Part shown: one piece after another, positions 17,555 to 26,555 of the stretch | Layout of the letters: every line of letters begins with the position of its first letter | How positions within the stretch are numbered: position 1 is the stretch's first letter | Assembly: GCF_002803085.1 (NCBI RefSeq) | Contig: NZ_NNBJ01000001.1 | Coordinates: 575,040-639,039 of the forward strand | DNA: 64,000 nucleotides | From: Streptomyces sp. CB01201 | GTDB taxonomy: Bacteria > Actinomycetota > Actinomycetes > Streptomycetales > Streptomycetaceae | Direction of reading: 5' to 3' | Notes under the pieces: generated by a model | What the model was told of the DNA's origin: nothing | Database searches by the model: none | The model's input: only the letters and a program-made list of their open reading frames with translations | Program-made: the position numbers and the translations under genes

Positions 17555-18874
17555 TCAACAGATCCGGCTGACGGGCAGGTCCGCGTTCTTGGCGGCCAAT
17601 TCCGAGGCCGCCACGAAGCGTTGGACGAATTCCTCGGCGAAGGCAGCGGTGAAACGGCCCTCGTTGTAGAAGAGCAGGACGTGGAATCCCTCGCTGTGCG
17701 GCACCAGGACCAGTTCCAGCTCGAATCGGCTGCCCACTCCGTCGGGCACCAGGACTTCTATGTCGAGATCGCCGACGGTGATGCTGTAGACCGGTTCGGC
17801 CAGCATCTGGAAGACGATGTCGTCGGCGCGCGCACCGTCGTTCGCCGAACCGGGAAGTGGCAGGAGCTGATAGGGAATTCCCTGGTTGAGGAAGCCGCCC
17901 ACGACGGTGGCATGCGTGGTCTTGAGCGCGTCCAGGACCGGTGCGGAGGGGTTGAGGCGGGTACGCAGCACGACCATGTTGGCGAGGAAGCCCACCGTGC
18001 GGCGGGTCTGCGGGCGCAGCCGGTTGGCGTACAGGGACGCCACCGCGAGATCGGTGCGGCCGGTCGTGCGGTGCAGCGTGGCGTAGTACAGGGTCAGCAT
18101 GGCGGCGAACAGGGAACTGCCCTGGCCGACGGCCAGCGACCGCAGCGCCGCGACCGTCGCGTCGGACAGCTCGCCGCGCACGAGCGCGGTGCTGCGCGGC
18201 CCCGGGTCGATCCGCGAGGGCAGGGGTGGCAGTGCCAGACCGTCCAACTCGCGGCGCCAGTAGTCCAGTTGCTTCTTCAGCTCACCGCTTTCCAGGGCGC
18301 CGTGCTGCCAGTCGGCGAACTCGGTGAACTGCCAGCCGGGATCGGGAAGTTCCCTGGTCCCGCCGGCCAGCCGGTCGAGCACGGCACACAGGTCCTGGAA
18401 GATGACGCCGCAGGACCAGGAGTCGGTGACCAGGTGGTGCATGTTGACGCACAGCACGTGCTCGTCGTCGGCGACCTGCCACAGCGTGCAGCGCACCGCG
18501 TCCTCGGTGGCGTCGATCCGGGTGGCGAGCTCCTCGGAAATGCGCTCCCGCACCGCCGATTCGGCATCCGGCTCGCCCCGCAGATCGACCTGCCGGAGTT
18601 CCACCGGATGCGGCTCCCGCACGATCTGCCGCAGTTTTCTGCCGCCGCCGCTGAATACCGTGCGCAAGGCGTCATGACGGGCCGAGACCCGGTCCAGCGC
18701 CTCGCTCAGAACGGAATGATCCAACGGCCCTCGAATGCGGCACATCATGGGGCAGTTGAGGGCTCCGTCCTGACCGCGATAGCGATCGAGGAACCACAGC
18801 AGCCGTTGCCCCACGGAAGGTTCGGTCTCGCGCTCTTCGGAATTCCCCACGGCGCTCAAGCTACCGACCGTCAC
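17555..18874 (-). CDS. Standalone NRPS condensation-domain protein
   Basis: A single condensation domain of about 439 residues. PSVGQRLLWFLDRY is motif C1 and MHHLVTDSWS is the active-site HHxxxDxxS motif, so it is an amide-forming C domain rather than a DxxxxD Cy domain. It is the first gene of the leftward operon, 18 nt before NRPS2. Freestanding C proteins such as VibH join a carrier-bound acyl group to a free amine or alcohol. Here the acyl donor could be NRPS-bound or the separate carrier at 27.7 kb (inference). The start is uncertain: GTG at 18874 keeps the divergent promoter region free; GTG at 18850 is an alternative. Confidence 0.85.
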   Translation of the reverse strand: MTVGSLSAVGNSEERETEPSVGQRLLWFLDRYRGQDGALNCPMMCRIRGPLDHSVLSEALDRVSARHDALRTVFSGGGRKLRQIVREPHPVELRQVDLRGEPDAESAVRERISEELATRIDATEDAVRCTLWQVADDEHVLCVNMHHLVTDSWSCGVIFQDLCAVLDRLAGGTRELPDPGWQFTEFADWQHGALESGELKKQLDYWRRELDGLALPPLPSRIDPGPRSTALVRGELSDATVAALRSLAVGQGSSLFAAMLTLYYATLHRTTGRTDLAVASLYANRLRPQTRRTVGFLANMVVLRTRLNPSAPVLDALKTTHATVVGGFLNQGIPYQLLPLPGSANDGARADDIVFQMLAEPVYSITVGDLDIEVLVPDGVGSRFELELVLVPHSEGFHVLLFYNEGRFTAAFAEEFVQRFVAASELAAKNADLPVSRIC

Positions 18875-18924
18875 CGAGCGGGCTTCGGGGACTGAAAGAT
18901 ACTTGGCGGCATTGAAAGAAACCG

Positions 18925-18960
18925 CTGGTACCGCGCCGTGCGCTGCTAGCGTCCCCGGCA
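18925..18960 (+). promoter_or_regulatory. Candidate promoter, possibly leaderless, for the di-iron oxygenase
   Basis: TAGCGT at 18947-18952 fits an actinobacterial -10 (TAGnnT). A start point about 7 nt downstream would fall on the ATG at 18960, giving a leaderless mRNA. The -35 (CTGGTA, 18925-18930) is weak. The region also separates the divergent condensation-protein gene. Confidence 0.35.
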
Positions 18961-19934
18961 TGCGGGACCTCGACATGACGACCACGGCACACACCCGGCT
19001 GTCCTGGGACTACACACCACGCACGCCCCAGCTGCAACGGCTCTACCAGCGGGCCCAGGAGCAGCAGTGGAGTGCCGCCGAGGATCTGGACTGGACGCAG
19101 GTCGTGCCGTTCGGCCAACCGCTGCCGGACGGCACGGACTTCGCGCGGGCCTCCTTCGAGGCCTCGCCGATGGCGGAGCGCGGGCGGCCGATGTGGGACA
19201 CCTTCCGCTGGGAGCTCCAGAGCTGGCTGGTCAGCCAGTTCCTGCACGGAGAGCAGGCAGCGCTCGCCGCGGCCTCCCGGCTCGTCCAGGAGCTGCCCGA
19301 CGTCGAGTCCAAGCTGTGCGCGGCGAGCCAGGTCACCGACGAGGCCCGGCACGTCGAGGCCTTCTCGCGCTATCTGCGGGAGAAGATCCCGCAGCCGTAC
19401 GCCGTCAACGAGGCCCTGCACGCCCTGCTGCGGGACGTGCTGTCCGACGCCCGCTGGGACATCACCGCGCTCGGCATGCAGATCGTCGTGGAAGCCCTCG
19501 CGATGGCGGCGTTCCGGCTCGCGGGCACCACCTTCCACGACCCGCTCATCCGCCGCATCACCACCCTGGTCGCCCGCGACGAGGCCCGGCACGTCTCGTT
19601 CGGAGTGCTCTCGCTGCGCGAGGTGTACCGCCAGCTCAGCAGCGCCGAACGGGCCGACCGCGAGGAACTGGTCCTCGACGCCGCCGCCCTCATGCGCCGG
19701 CGCTTCCTGCTCGGCGACCTGTGGGAGCGCCTGGAGGTCGACCGCACGGCGGGCGTCCAGTACGCGGCGACCGACCGCGCCATGGTCGCCTACCGGCGGA
19801 CCGTGTTCACCCGGGTCGTGAGCGCGCTCGACCACATCGATCTGCTGACCGGCCGGGTCCGCCAAGGACTCGAACGGCTCGATCTGCTCGGCGACGGCTC
19901 GCCGGTACGCCGGCCACCCGGCCGGGCCGGCTGA
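18960..19934 (+). CDS. Ferritin-like di-iron oxygenase
   Basis: 324-residue four-helix-bundle protein with a complete carboxylate di-iron ligand set: Glu in LHGEQAAL, ExxH in TDEARHVEAF, Glu in VVEALAM and a second ExxH in DEARHVSFG. This layout fits the AurF/ribonucleotide-reductase-like oxygenases, which N-oxygenate arylamines or hydroxylate or desaturate carrier-bound substrates. A specific reaction cannot be read from the sequence. It diverges from the NRPS operon and is followed 21 nt later by a methyltransferase, so the two likely form a tailoring operon. ATG at 18960 follows a possible -10 directly (leaderless); ATG at 18975 is the alternative. Confidence 0.85.
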   Translation: MRDLDMTTTAHTRLSWDYTPRTPQLQRLYQRAQEQQWSAAEDLDWTQVVPFGQPLPDGTDFARASFEASPMAERGRPMWDTFRWELQSWLVSQFLHGEQAALAAASRLVQELPDVESKLCAASQVTDEARHVEAFSRYLREKIPQPYAVNEALHALLRDVLSDARWDITALGMQIVVEALAMAAFRLAGTTFHDPLIRRITTLVARDEARHVSFGVLSLREVYRQLSSAERADREELVLDAAALMRRRFLLGDLWERLEVDRTAGVQYAATDRAMVAYRRTVFTRVVSALDHIDLLTGRVRQGLERLDLLGDGSPVRRPPGRAG

Positions 19935-19955
19935 ACTCGACGGAGGCATCCACCC

Positions 19956-21122
19956 ATGACCGCGCCCGACCGCTTCGCATCGAACCCGCGCACCGCCGCG
20001 CCGCCCCGCGTCCCCGGAGCCCGCTCCGCGGCCGACCCGGCCGCGGCGCCCCCGACCACGGCCCAGGCGCTCTCCGTACGCCTCTTCATGGCCGGCCTCG
20101 GCGCGGCCGAACTCATGACCGCGTACCTGGGTCTGCGGCTCGGCCTCTACGACGCGCTCGCCGAGGGCGGCCCCGCGACGGCCCCCGAACTGGCCGAGCG
20201 GGCCGGCATCGCCCCGCGCTACGCCCGGGAGTGGCTGGAGCAGCAGGCGGCGGCCGGCATCCTGCTCGCCCAGACCGGCGAAGTCCCGGCGGAGCAGCGG
20301 GTGTTCACGCTGCCGGCCGGACACGCGGAGGCGCTGACCGACCCCGGCAGCCTCTTCTCGATCGCCCCCCTCGTACTGCTGCCGATCGGCGGCATGGCCT
20401 CGGTCCTGCCGCTGCTCATCGAGGCGTTCCGCACCGGCGAAGGCATCGCGTACGAGCGGTTCGGGCCCGAACTGCGCGGCGGACAGGCCGGGTTGAACCG
20501 GTCGGTCTTCCAGCACCAGCTGGCCGGCTGGATCGCCGCCACCCTGCCCGCGGTGCACGCCGCGCTCGGCGGGGAGGGCGGGGTGGTCGCGGACGTGGCC
20601 TGCGGCTCCGGCTACTCCTCGATCGCCCTCGCCCAGGCCTACCCCAAGGCGCGGGTGCACGGCCTCGACCTCGACGAGCGGTCGGTGTCCGACGCGCGGG
20701 AGAACGCGCGCGAGGCGGGCGTGGCCGACCGGGTGACCTTCGAGGTGCGCGACGCCGGCGACCGGGACCTCGCGGGCCGCTACGACCTGGTGTGCGTCTT
20801 CGACGCGCTGCACGACATGGCGCGGCCGGTGGAGGTGCTGCGCGCCTGCCGGGCGCTGCTCGCCCCGGGCGGGTCGGTACTTCTGATGGAGCCCAACGTG
20901 GGGGAGCGGTTCACCGCTCCGGCCTCGGAGACCGAGCGCTTCCAGTACGCGGTGAGCCTGCTGCACTGCCTGCCGGTCGGCATGGCCGAGCAGCCCTCGG
21001 CCGCCACCGGCACGGTGATGCGCCCCGGCACGGTCCGCGCGTACGCCTGTGAGGCGGGGTTCGCGCGGGTGCGGGTGCTGCCCGTGCGGCACACCTTCCA
21101 CCGGCTGTACCAGCTGCTCTGA
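19956..21122 (+). CDS. Methyltransferase with N-terminal winged-helix domain (Rv2258c-like)
   Basis: 388-residue class I methyltransferase. The first 150 or so residues form a winged-helix dimerisation domain (YLGLRLGLYDALAEGGPATA, then APELAERAGIAPRYARE), as in Rv2258c-type and many small-molecule methyltransferases. The SAM motif VVADVACGSGYSS is near residue 205, with the acidic residue in VHGLDLDE. The ATG at 19956 has GGAGG at the right distance. It follows the di-iron oxygenase gene, suggesting oxidation followed by methylation of the same group (inference). A hairpin terminator follows the stop. The first 35 residues are Pro/Ala-rich and probably disordered. Confidence 0.88.
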   Translation: MTAPDRFASNPRTAAPPRVPGARSAADPAAAPPTTAQALSVRLFMAGLGAAELMTAYLGLRLGLYDALAEGGPATAPELAERAGIAPRYAREWLEQQAAAGILLAQTGEVPAEQRVFTLPAGHAEALTDPGSLFSIAPLVLLPIGGMASVLPLLIEAFRTGEGIAYERFGPELRGGQAGLNRSVFQHQLAGWIAATLPAVHAALGGEGGVVADVACGSGYSSIALAQAYPKARVHGLDLDERSVSDARENAREAGVADRVTFEVRDAGDRDLAGRYDLVCVFDALHDMARPVEVLRACRALLAPGGSVLLMEPNVGERFTAPASETERFQYAVSLLHCLPVGMAEQPSAATGTVMRPGTVRAYACEAGFARVRVLPVRHTFHRLYQLL

Positions 21123-21172
21123 GGCTCCCGCCGGCCGCGCCGCCTGCCCGGAGGGCGCGGTGCTCGCGGCGG

Positions 21173-21220
21173 GAAGGCGCAGGGCCCGGACGCCATGGGG
21201 TGTCCGGGCCCTGCGCCTTC
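21173..21220. terminator. Bidirectional hairpin terminator between convergent genes
   Basis: A perfect 19-bp stem (GAAGGCGCAGGGCCCGGAC at 21173-21191 with its complement at 21202-21220) and a 10-nt loop. It lies between the converging methyltransferase and hydrolase genes. Confidence 0.8.
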
Positions 21221-21227
21221 GCGGGTC

Positions 21228-22061
21228 CTACTCCTTGGCGCCGCCCAGGAATTCGTCGAGCAGCATGTTGACCTCGGTGGGCTTCTCCAGGAGCGCCGCG
21301 TGGCCGCTGTTCTTGATCTCGCGGTACTCGCAGCCCGGGATGATCTTGGCGAGTTCGCGGGCCATCGGATACGGCGACATGATGTCGTGCTCCATGCCGA
21401 CCACGAGGCACGGCACGGTGATCTCCGCGATGCGCTTCGGGTCGGGGTCGTACGACGCCGACGCCTCGGCATGGCCGAGCGCCCCGTGCCCGCCGGACTC
21501 GGCGAGTCCGCGCAGCCCCTCCAGGTACGGCCCGATGAACGCGTCCCGGTTGAGCGCGCGCGGCCCGAACAGATACATCGCCCGGTAGATGCCCTCCATC
21601 ACGGGCGGCATCACCACCCCCGCCCGCAGCCGCTCCAGGGCGTCCTCGCGGATCGCCCGGTGCAGCGCGCTCGGCTTCCACGGCACCCCGACGAGGGCGG
21701 CCTTGGCGAGCAACTCGGGCCGCTCGACGGCGAGTTCGAGGATGATGGTGGCGCCCAGGGAGTAGCCGACGATCGCGCAGGGGCCGATGTCGAGCTGCTC
21801 GATGAGGGCGGCCACGTCCTCGGCGAGACCCTCCATGGTGTACGGGGGCGGGGTCTCCTGCGACGGCGGTACGCCCCGGTGGTCGAAGGTGATCACGCGG
21901 TGGCCGCGCTTGGTCAGGAACGGGACCTGCATCTGGTTGAACAGGTTGGCCTGGTGCTGTCCCGGGACGAGCAGCACGGGGCTGCCGTCGGGGTCTCCGA
22001 AGATGTCGTAGCTCAGGGTGACGCCGGTCTTGAGAGAGATCTCCACGCTGCCGTCCTTCAC
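21228..22061 (-). CDS. Alpha/beta hydrolase
   Basis: 277-residue alpha/beta hydrolase. The nucleophile elbow is IVGYSLGA (Ser in GYSLG), the oxyanion strand is VLLVPGQHQ, and the catalytic His is in KNSGHAALLEKP. The family includes esterases, C-C hydrolases and enzymes replacing missing NRPS thioesterases; no feature picks one. The GTG at 22061 lacks a clear ribosome site. A GTG five codons later (22046) has AAGGA about 8 nt upstream and may be the true start. It converges on the methyltransferase and lies after a 171-nt GC-rich gap. Release or processing of the NRPS product is possible because the NRPS1 TE looks inactive (inference). Confidence 0.85.
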   Translation of the reverse strand: MKDGSVEISLKTGVTLSYDIFGDPDGSPVLLVPGQHQANLFNQMQVPFLTKRGHRVITFDHRGVPPSQETPPPYTMEGLAEDVAALIEQLDIGPCAIVGYSLGATIILELAVERPELLAKAALVGVPWKPSALHRAIREDALERLRAGVVMPPVMEGIYRAMYLFGPRALNRDAFIGPYLEGLRGLAESGGHGALGHAEASASYDPDPKRIAEITVPCLVVGMEHDIMSPYPMARELAKIIPGCEYREIKNSGHAALLEKPTEVNMLLDEFLGGAKE

Positions 22062-22232
22062 GGACTCGCCCGGCGGACCGGGCGGGGATTCGGTGGGTGG
22101 GGCCCGGGATGGGAGGGCCGGGGGCCGGGCGGTCGGGGACCGGACCGGAGGAGCGGGGCCGCGCGAGGGGCCCGGGAGCCGGGCCGGGACCGCGTGGTGC
22201 GGTCGCCGGTCGGTGCGGCCCGCCCGCCGACG

Positions 22233-23672
22233 CTATCGGCGGGGAGCGGGGTGCGGTGCGGCCGGTGACAGGTCCTGTACAGAACCGCCCGTCACCAAGG
22301 ACTCGAACGCCGCCCGCCCGGGGCCCTCCACGGGCGGTTCGGGCAGCGGGTGGTCGCGCAGGAAGGCGAGGATGCGCCGGGAGACCACCCGGTCACCCAT
22401 CAGTTCCTGAGGGGTCATCAGCATGTTGTAGAGGCGCAGTGCGGCATCCCGTACGTCCTCGTCGTCCTCCCGCAGCACCGCCATCGCCCGTACGAAACGG
22501 TTGGGCAGATCCTCGGCCGGCGCCGCGCGCTGTCCGAGCAGGCCGGCCCGCAACTGGGCGAACCGGGCCTCGTCCGTGGCGAGTTGCAGCCCGAACCAGC
22601 GCCCCGGGTGGGCCGCGGTCCACTTCTCGAACGCCAGCAGCGCGCCGAGCGGGTCCTCGGCCGCGCCGTCCGCGACCCGGGCCAGCCGTTGTGCGTGGCT
22701 GAAGGCGAGGGAGGTGCCCCGGCCGAAGGTGGGGTTGGTCTGGAGGGCGGCGTCGCCGAGCAGCACGAGCCCGGCCACGAACGGATGGCCCCGGTCGTCG
22801 AGCAGGCGGCGCCACCGGTTCTCGATGTTGCCCATCGGAGCCGGATCGTCGATCGGGTCCCCGCGGTCGAGCCAGACCGCCGTGCGGGGCACCGCGGACA
22901 GGAAGCGGGTGAAGGTGGCCGGGTCCCGCAGCCGGTGGCGCAGCGGGTCGGACACGGCCACCGTCGCGGAGAGCTGGAAGGTGTCGTTGTCGCCGGGGAA
23001 GACCAGCGCGGTCGCGTAGTCCAGCTCGGCGACCTGCGGCACCGTGGTGGAGGGGAAGCGTCGGCCGGGACGCAGCCGGTAGTGCCGGGTCAGATAGAAG
23101 AAGCCGCACGTCTGCGCGGTCTCGCTCGGCACCGGCAGCGCCAGGTCCGAGAGCCAGCGGGCGACTCGGGAGCGCCGGCCGCTCGCGTCGACCACCAGAT
23201 CGCCCCGGAACTCCTCGCGCCCGGCGGTCAGCACCCCCACCACGCGTGGAATGCCCTGGGACTCACCGGAGAGCCGCAGTCCGGTGACCCGGGTCCCGTG
23301 CACGAAGGTGACCCCCGCCTCGGCCAGCGCGGCCCGCCGCAGCACCCCCTCGTACACCAGGCGCCGGGACAGGACGGTCGCGTCCGGCCGGCCGTCGTGC
23401 AGCGGTACCGGCACGGCGCCCCGGGCGGCGAGGGCCGTCAGGACATCGGGTGCCTCGTCGCTCAGTACCTGGGTCGCCAGGGCGAGGAAGGCATGGCCCT
23501 GGCGGGCGTGCGGGACCTCGGGGCGCCGCCAGCCCAGGACGTCGTCGTCGGGGCTTCCGCCGGGCGGCGGCTCCCCGCTCTCCAGGACGGTGACCCGGTG
23601 GCCGCGGCGGGCCGCGAACAGGGCGGCGGCCGATCCGGCGAGACCGCCACCGATCACGATGACGTCGGTCAT
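22233..23672 (-). CDS. FAD-dependent monooxygenase (epoxidase/halogenase-related)
   Basis: 479-residue flavoprotein of the FAD_binding_3/tryptophan-halogenase superfamily. VIVIGGGLAGSAAAL (residues 4-18) is the dinucleotide motif, and LVLLGDAALQTNPTFGRGT is the second FAD motif (GD). The halogenase WxWxIP motif is absent, so hydroxylation or epoxidation is more likely than halogenation. ATG at 23672 follows GAGGTGAG. It lies 7 nt after the second flavin monooxygenase, and the two are probably co-transcribed with the ABC transporter upstream. Likely acts on the aryl unit or on the assembled product; substrate unknown. Confidence 0.85.
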   Translation of the reverse strand: MTDVIVIGGGLAGSAAALFAARRGHRVTVLESGEPPPGGSPDDDVLGWRRPEVPHARQGHAFLALATQVLSDEAPDVLTALAARGAVPVPLHDGRPDATVLSRRLVYEGVLRRAALAEAGVTFVHGTRVTGLRLSGESQGIPRVVGVLTAGREEFRGDLVVDASGRRSRVARWLSDLALPVPSETAQTCGFFYLTRHYRLRPGRRFPSTTVPQVAELDYATALVFPGDNDTFQLSATVAVSDPLRHRLRDPATFTRFLSAVPRTAVWLDRGDPIDDPAPMGNIENRWRRLLDDRGHPFVAGLVLLGDAALQTNPTFGRGTSLAFSHAQRLARVADGAAEDPLGALLAFEKWTAAHPGRWFGLQLATDEARFAQLRAGLLGQRAAPAEDLPNRFVRAMAVLREDDEDVRDAALRLYNMLMTPQELMGDRVVSRRILAFLRDHPLPEPPVEGPGRAAFESLVTGGSVQDLSPAAPHPAPRR

Positions 23673-23679
23673 CGCGCGC

Positions 23680-24891
23680 TCACCTCGCGGCCACGCGGTG
23701 CGGCGTGTCCCAGGGGACCCGGTAGCCGTACACGTCGTCCGCGCTCTTCAGGCTCAGCCGGAGGAAGAAGGGCAGCATCAGATCGCGCATCGCCCGTCCG
23801 ACCGGCCCGTTCGGCGTCATGTGACCGCCCGTCCTGCGGGCCCGCTCGACCAGCCCCTCCACGCGCGGGCGCCGGATGCGCTCGAAGGCGGCGAACGCCC
23901 GCTGGGGATCGGCCTCGTCGCGCAGGCACTTGGCGAGGACCACGGCGTCCTCCATGCCGAGGGCGGCGCCCTGGCCCAGGTGCGGCGAGATGGCGTGGGC
24001 CGCGTCGCCCATCAGGCACACGTTCCGGCGGTGCCAGCTCGGCAGCGACGGCAGGTCGTAGAGCGGCCAGCGGCCTATCGGGCCCTCGGTCGCGCGCAGG
24101 ATTCCGGCGATCACCCGGTGATCGGCCGCGTGCCGGCGCACCAGCTCCTCGCGCCACTGCTCGTCGGTGATCGAGGCGGCCCAGCCCCGGGCGGGCTCCT
24201 CGGGCTCGGTGTGGTTCTCGAACCAGTACACCTCCCCGCCGGGCAGCACCTGGTAGCCGAAGAAGCCGCGCAGCCCGAACACCATCCGCAGGACGCCGTC
24301 CGCCTCACCCGCGCCCCTGGTACGGGCGAAGCCGCCCGAGCCGATTCCCTGCGTGAAACTGGGCTCCGGCGCCTCGGGGAAGACGGCCCTGCGGGTCGCG
24401 GAGTTGATGCCGTCCGCGCCGATCAGCAGGGCCCCGTCCGCCGTGGTGCCGTCGGCGAACCGGGCCGTGACGCCGCCCGGCCCGTGCTGCTCGACGCCGG
24501 TGACGCGCTTGCCGAACTCGACGGGCACGCCCGCCTTCTCGGCCGCGTCCCGCAGTCCCTTGTTGAGCAGACCGCGCTTGATGACGGTGGTCCGCTCCGG
24601 GTTGCGGCCGATGGTGCGGCCGCGGTGGTTGGCGAAGACGAGGCGCGTGGTGGGCTCTCCCGCGCTCAGGACCTCGTCCGCGATCCCGAGGCTCTCCAGG
24701 ACGCTGCGTCCGTTGGGCCCCAGATTGATGAACGACCCGGCCGCGTCGTCCGGTTCCTCGCGGCCCTCGTACAGCACGGGCTCGTATCCGCAGCTCCGCA
24801 GGAACAGCGCGAGCACCGGGCCGGTGATCCCGCAGCCCGAGATGAGGACCCGCTGATCGCCGGGGGTGTCGAAGGAACGTGCGTGGGGCAT
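23680..24891 (-). CDS. FAD-dependent aromatic hydroxylase (PHBH/salicylate hydroxylase-like)
   Basis: 403-residue class A flavin monooxygenase. ISGCGITGPVLALFL is the GxGxxG FAD site near residue 17; LLIGADGINSATR is the DG motif; LMGDAAHAISPHLGQGAAL is the GD motif. These enzymes hydroxylate activated aromatic rings with NAD(P)H and O2. With a catechol-type O-methyltransferase and an aryl-AMP ligase in the same cluster, hydroxylation of a benzoate-type starter is a fair inference. ATG at 24891 follows GGAGGAAG. The ABC permease stop is 48 nt upstream. Confidence 0.88.
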   Translation of the reverse strand: MPHARSFDTPGDQRVLISGCGITGPVLALFLRSCGYEPVLYEGREEPDDAAGSFINLGPNGRSVLESLGIADEVLSAGEPTTRLVFANHRGRTIGRNPERTTVIKRGLLNKGLRDAAEKAGVPVEFGKRVTGVEQHGPGGVTARFADGTTADGALLIGADGINSATRRAVFPEAPEPSFTQGIGSGGFARTRGAGEADGVLRMVFGLRGFFGYQVLPGGEVYWFENHTEPEEPARGWAASITDEQWREELVRRHAADHRVIAGILRATEGPIGRWPLYDLPSLPSWHRRNVCLMGDAAHAISPHLGQGAALGMEDAVVLAKCLRDEADPQRAFAAFERIRRPRVEGLVERARRTGGHMTPNGPVGRAMRDLMLPFFLRLSLKSADDVYGYRVPWDTPHRVAAR

Positions 24892-24939
24892 GGGCGTACT
24901 TCCTCCTTCGCCCGGTCGCCGGACTGGCCGGGACCGGAG

Positions 24940-25749
24940 CTAACCTGCAACGAAATTACGGAACTTACGGACCGTCACAAACGCGCAGAGCACACTGATG
25001 CCGACGGTCCAGGCGACCGTGGCGAGCACCGGGACCAGGAGCGGTCCACCGTGCGAGAGCCCCACCAGTGCCTCCACCGCGGTGGAGACCGGCTGTGCGG
25101 CCACCACGGAACGGATCGCGCTCGGGAAGGCGTCCAGCGGCATATAGCCCGACGACATCAACGTCAGTGCCAGGGTGGGCAGTTGGACCCAGGCCATGAT
25201 GACGGGCGGGTACGGCGCGGACAGTGCGGCCACCACCGCGATCGAGGTGCACATCAGGCCGAACAGGGCCACCAGGACGAAGAAGCCCACCGCCGCCCCG
25301 AAGCCCTGCTCGAAGCGGAATCCGGGCAGATAGGCGATGGCCGCCACCAGGACGGCGATGCCGAGGATGCGCACCAGGTCGCCGAGCATCCGCCCGAAGA
25401 GCATGGACAGGGCGTTGATCGGCATGGCCCGCAGCCGGTTGAAGACGCCGCTGCGGATGTCCACCCAGAACGCGATGGCGCTGGAGCCGATGGCCGAGAA
25501 CGCCGTGATCAGAATGATCAGCGGGGCAAGACGGACGACATAGCTCCCGCCCAGGGTGTCGTGCACCAGGATGTTGAACGCGGCGAGCAGCATGAACAGT
25601 TGGAGCAGCGGGAAGCCGAACGTGGCGAGCAGCATCATCGGGCTGCGCACGAAGAGCTTGAGCACCCGGCCCGCGATGATGCCGCTCTCCGCCCACAGGC
25701 CGCCGCCGTGGGTGGGAAGGACGGCGGGCGCGCTGGTTGTCGCGGTCAC
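24940..25749 (-). CDS. ABC-2 type transporter permease (second subunit)
   Basis: 269-residue ABC-2 membrane protein with about six hydrophobic segments, for example PMMLLATFGFPLLQLFMLL and LIILITAFSAIGSSAIAFW, and the family element SGVFNRLRAMPI after the second. It resembles DrrB. The GTG start at 25749 overlaps the stop of the preceding permease gene (GTGA), so the two permeases probably form a heterodimer served by one ATPase. Likely exports the NRPS product or confers self-resistance (inference). A longer upstream reading would run inside the neighbouring gene and was rejected. Confidence 0.92.
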   Translation of the reverse strand: MTATTSAPAVLPTHGGGLWAESGIIAGRVLKLFVRSPMMLLATFGFPLLQLFMLLAAFNILVHDTLGGSYVVRLAPLIILITAFSAIGSSAIAFWVDIRSGVFNRLRAMPINALSMLFGRMLGDLVRILGIAVLVAAIAYLPGFRFEQGFGAAVGFFVLVALFGLMCTSIAVVAALSAPYPPVIMAWVQLPTLALTLMSSGYMPLDAFPSAIRSVVAAQPVSTAVEALVGLSHGGPLLVPVLATVAWTVGISVLCAFVTVRKFRNFVAG

Positions 25750-26555
25750 TTGGTCACCTTCCGGAAGGCGCGCGCGGTGGTCCACCCGCACAGCAGGATC
25801 AGCCCGGTGCACCACACGAGGGCGGGCCAGACCCGGCCGGTGCCGGTGCTGCCGTCCGACAGGGCGCGCAGTGCCTCGATGACGGCGGAGACGGGGGAGG
25901 CGTTGACGACCGGCTGGAGCCAGCCGGGGAAGAGGTTGGCCGGCACGAACCCGGTCGAGACCACGAGCAGCGGCAGATAGGGCAGGTACAGGCAGGCCGC
26001 CAGGGCCTCCTGGCTGCGCACGGTGAGACCGAGCGTCGCCGTCACGGCCGCCAGGGCCGCGGTGAACAGGACGGCGACCAGGAGGAAGCCGATCGCCGCC
26101 AGCGGCCCTTCGTGGAAACGGAATCCGGCCAGGTGCGCCACCAGCGTGATCACCACGGTGGAGATCACCGCCTCGACGGCGACGGTGAGCAGCCGCGCGG
26201 CGCCGAGCGCGGAACTGCTGATCGGCATCGTGCGCAGCCGGTTGAAGAGACCGCTGCCGCGGTCGGTGGCCAGGGCCATCGCCGAGGCGATCGCGATGAA
26301 CATCAGGGCCTGGACCACCAGCGTGGGCGTCACCGAGGGGCCGTAGTCGATGCCCTTGGCGGAGAGCATGCCGCTGAACGTGGCGTAGAAGATGCCGAAG
26401 AACACCAGCGGCTGGACGACCGTGCCGAAGAGCGCCGGCTTGCTGAAGGACCGCTTGAAGTCGCGCTCCGCGAGCACCTGGACATCGCTGAGGAAGGCCG
26501 GTCCCGCCGGGGCGGCCGGGGCCGCGGGTGCTGCGGGGGCCGCGGGGGCGCTCAT
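25746..26555 (-). CDS. ABC-2 type transporter permease (first subunit)
   Basis: 269-residue DrrB-like permease. The first 20 residues are an Ala-Pro repeat (APAAP), followed by FLSDVQVLAERDFKRSF and about six membrane segments. SGLFNRLRTMPIS matches the same position in its neighbour, so the two are paralogues. The ATG at 26555 overlaps the ATPase stop (ATGA). The tight ATPase-permease-permease order is typical of antibiotic efflux operons. Confidence 0.92.
   Translation of the reverse strand: MSAPAAPAAPAAPAAPAGPAFLSDVQVLAERDFKRSFSKPALFGTVVQPLVFFGIFYATFSGMLSAKGIDYGPSVTPTLVVQALMFIAIASAMALATDRGSGLFNRLRTMPISSSALGAARLLTVAVEAVISTVVITLVAHLAGFRFHEGPLAAIGFLLVAVLFTAALAAVTATLGLTVRSQEALAACLYLPYLPLLVVSTGFVPANLFPGWLQPVVNASPVSAVIEALRALSDGSTGTGRVWPALVWCTGLILLCGWTTARAFRKVTK

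Noticed and set aside
11369..18895. Very long open frame on the plus strand opposite NRPS2
   Set aside because: The opposite strand encodes clear NRPS domains; long antisense open frames are a by-product of high GC.
18861..21101. Minus-strand open frame opposite the di-iron oxygenase and methyltransferase
   Set aside because: The plus-strand genes have complete metal-ligand and SAM motifs; the antisense frame has none.
22233..23672. FAD monooxygenase as a halogenase
   Set aside because: No WxWxIP motif or halogenase Lys context was visible; kept as a monooxygenase.
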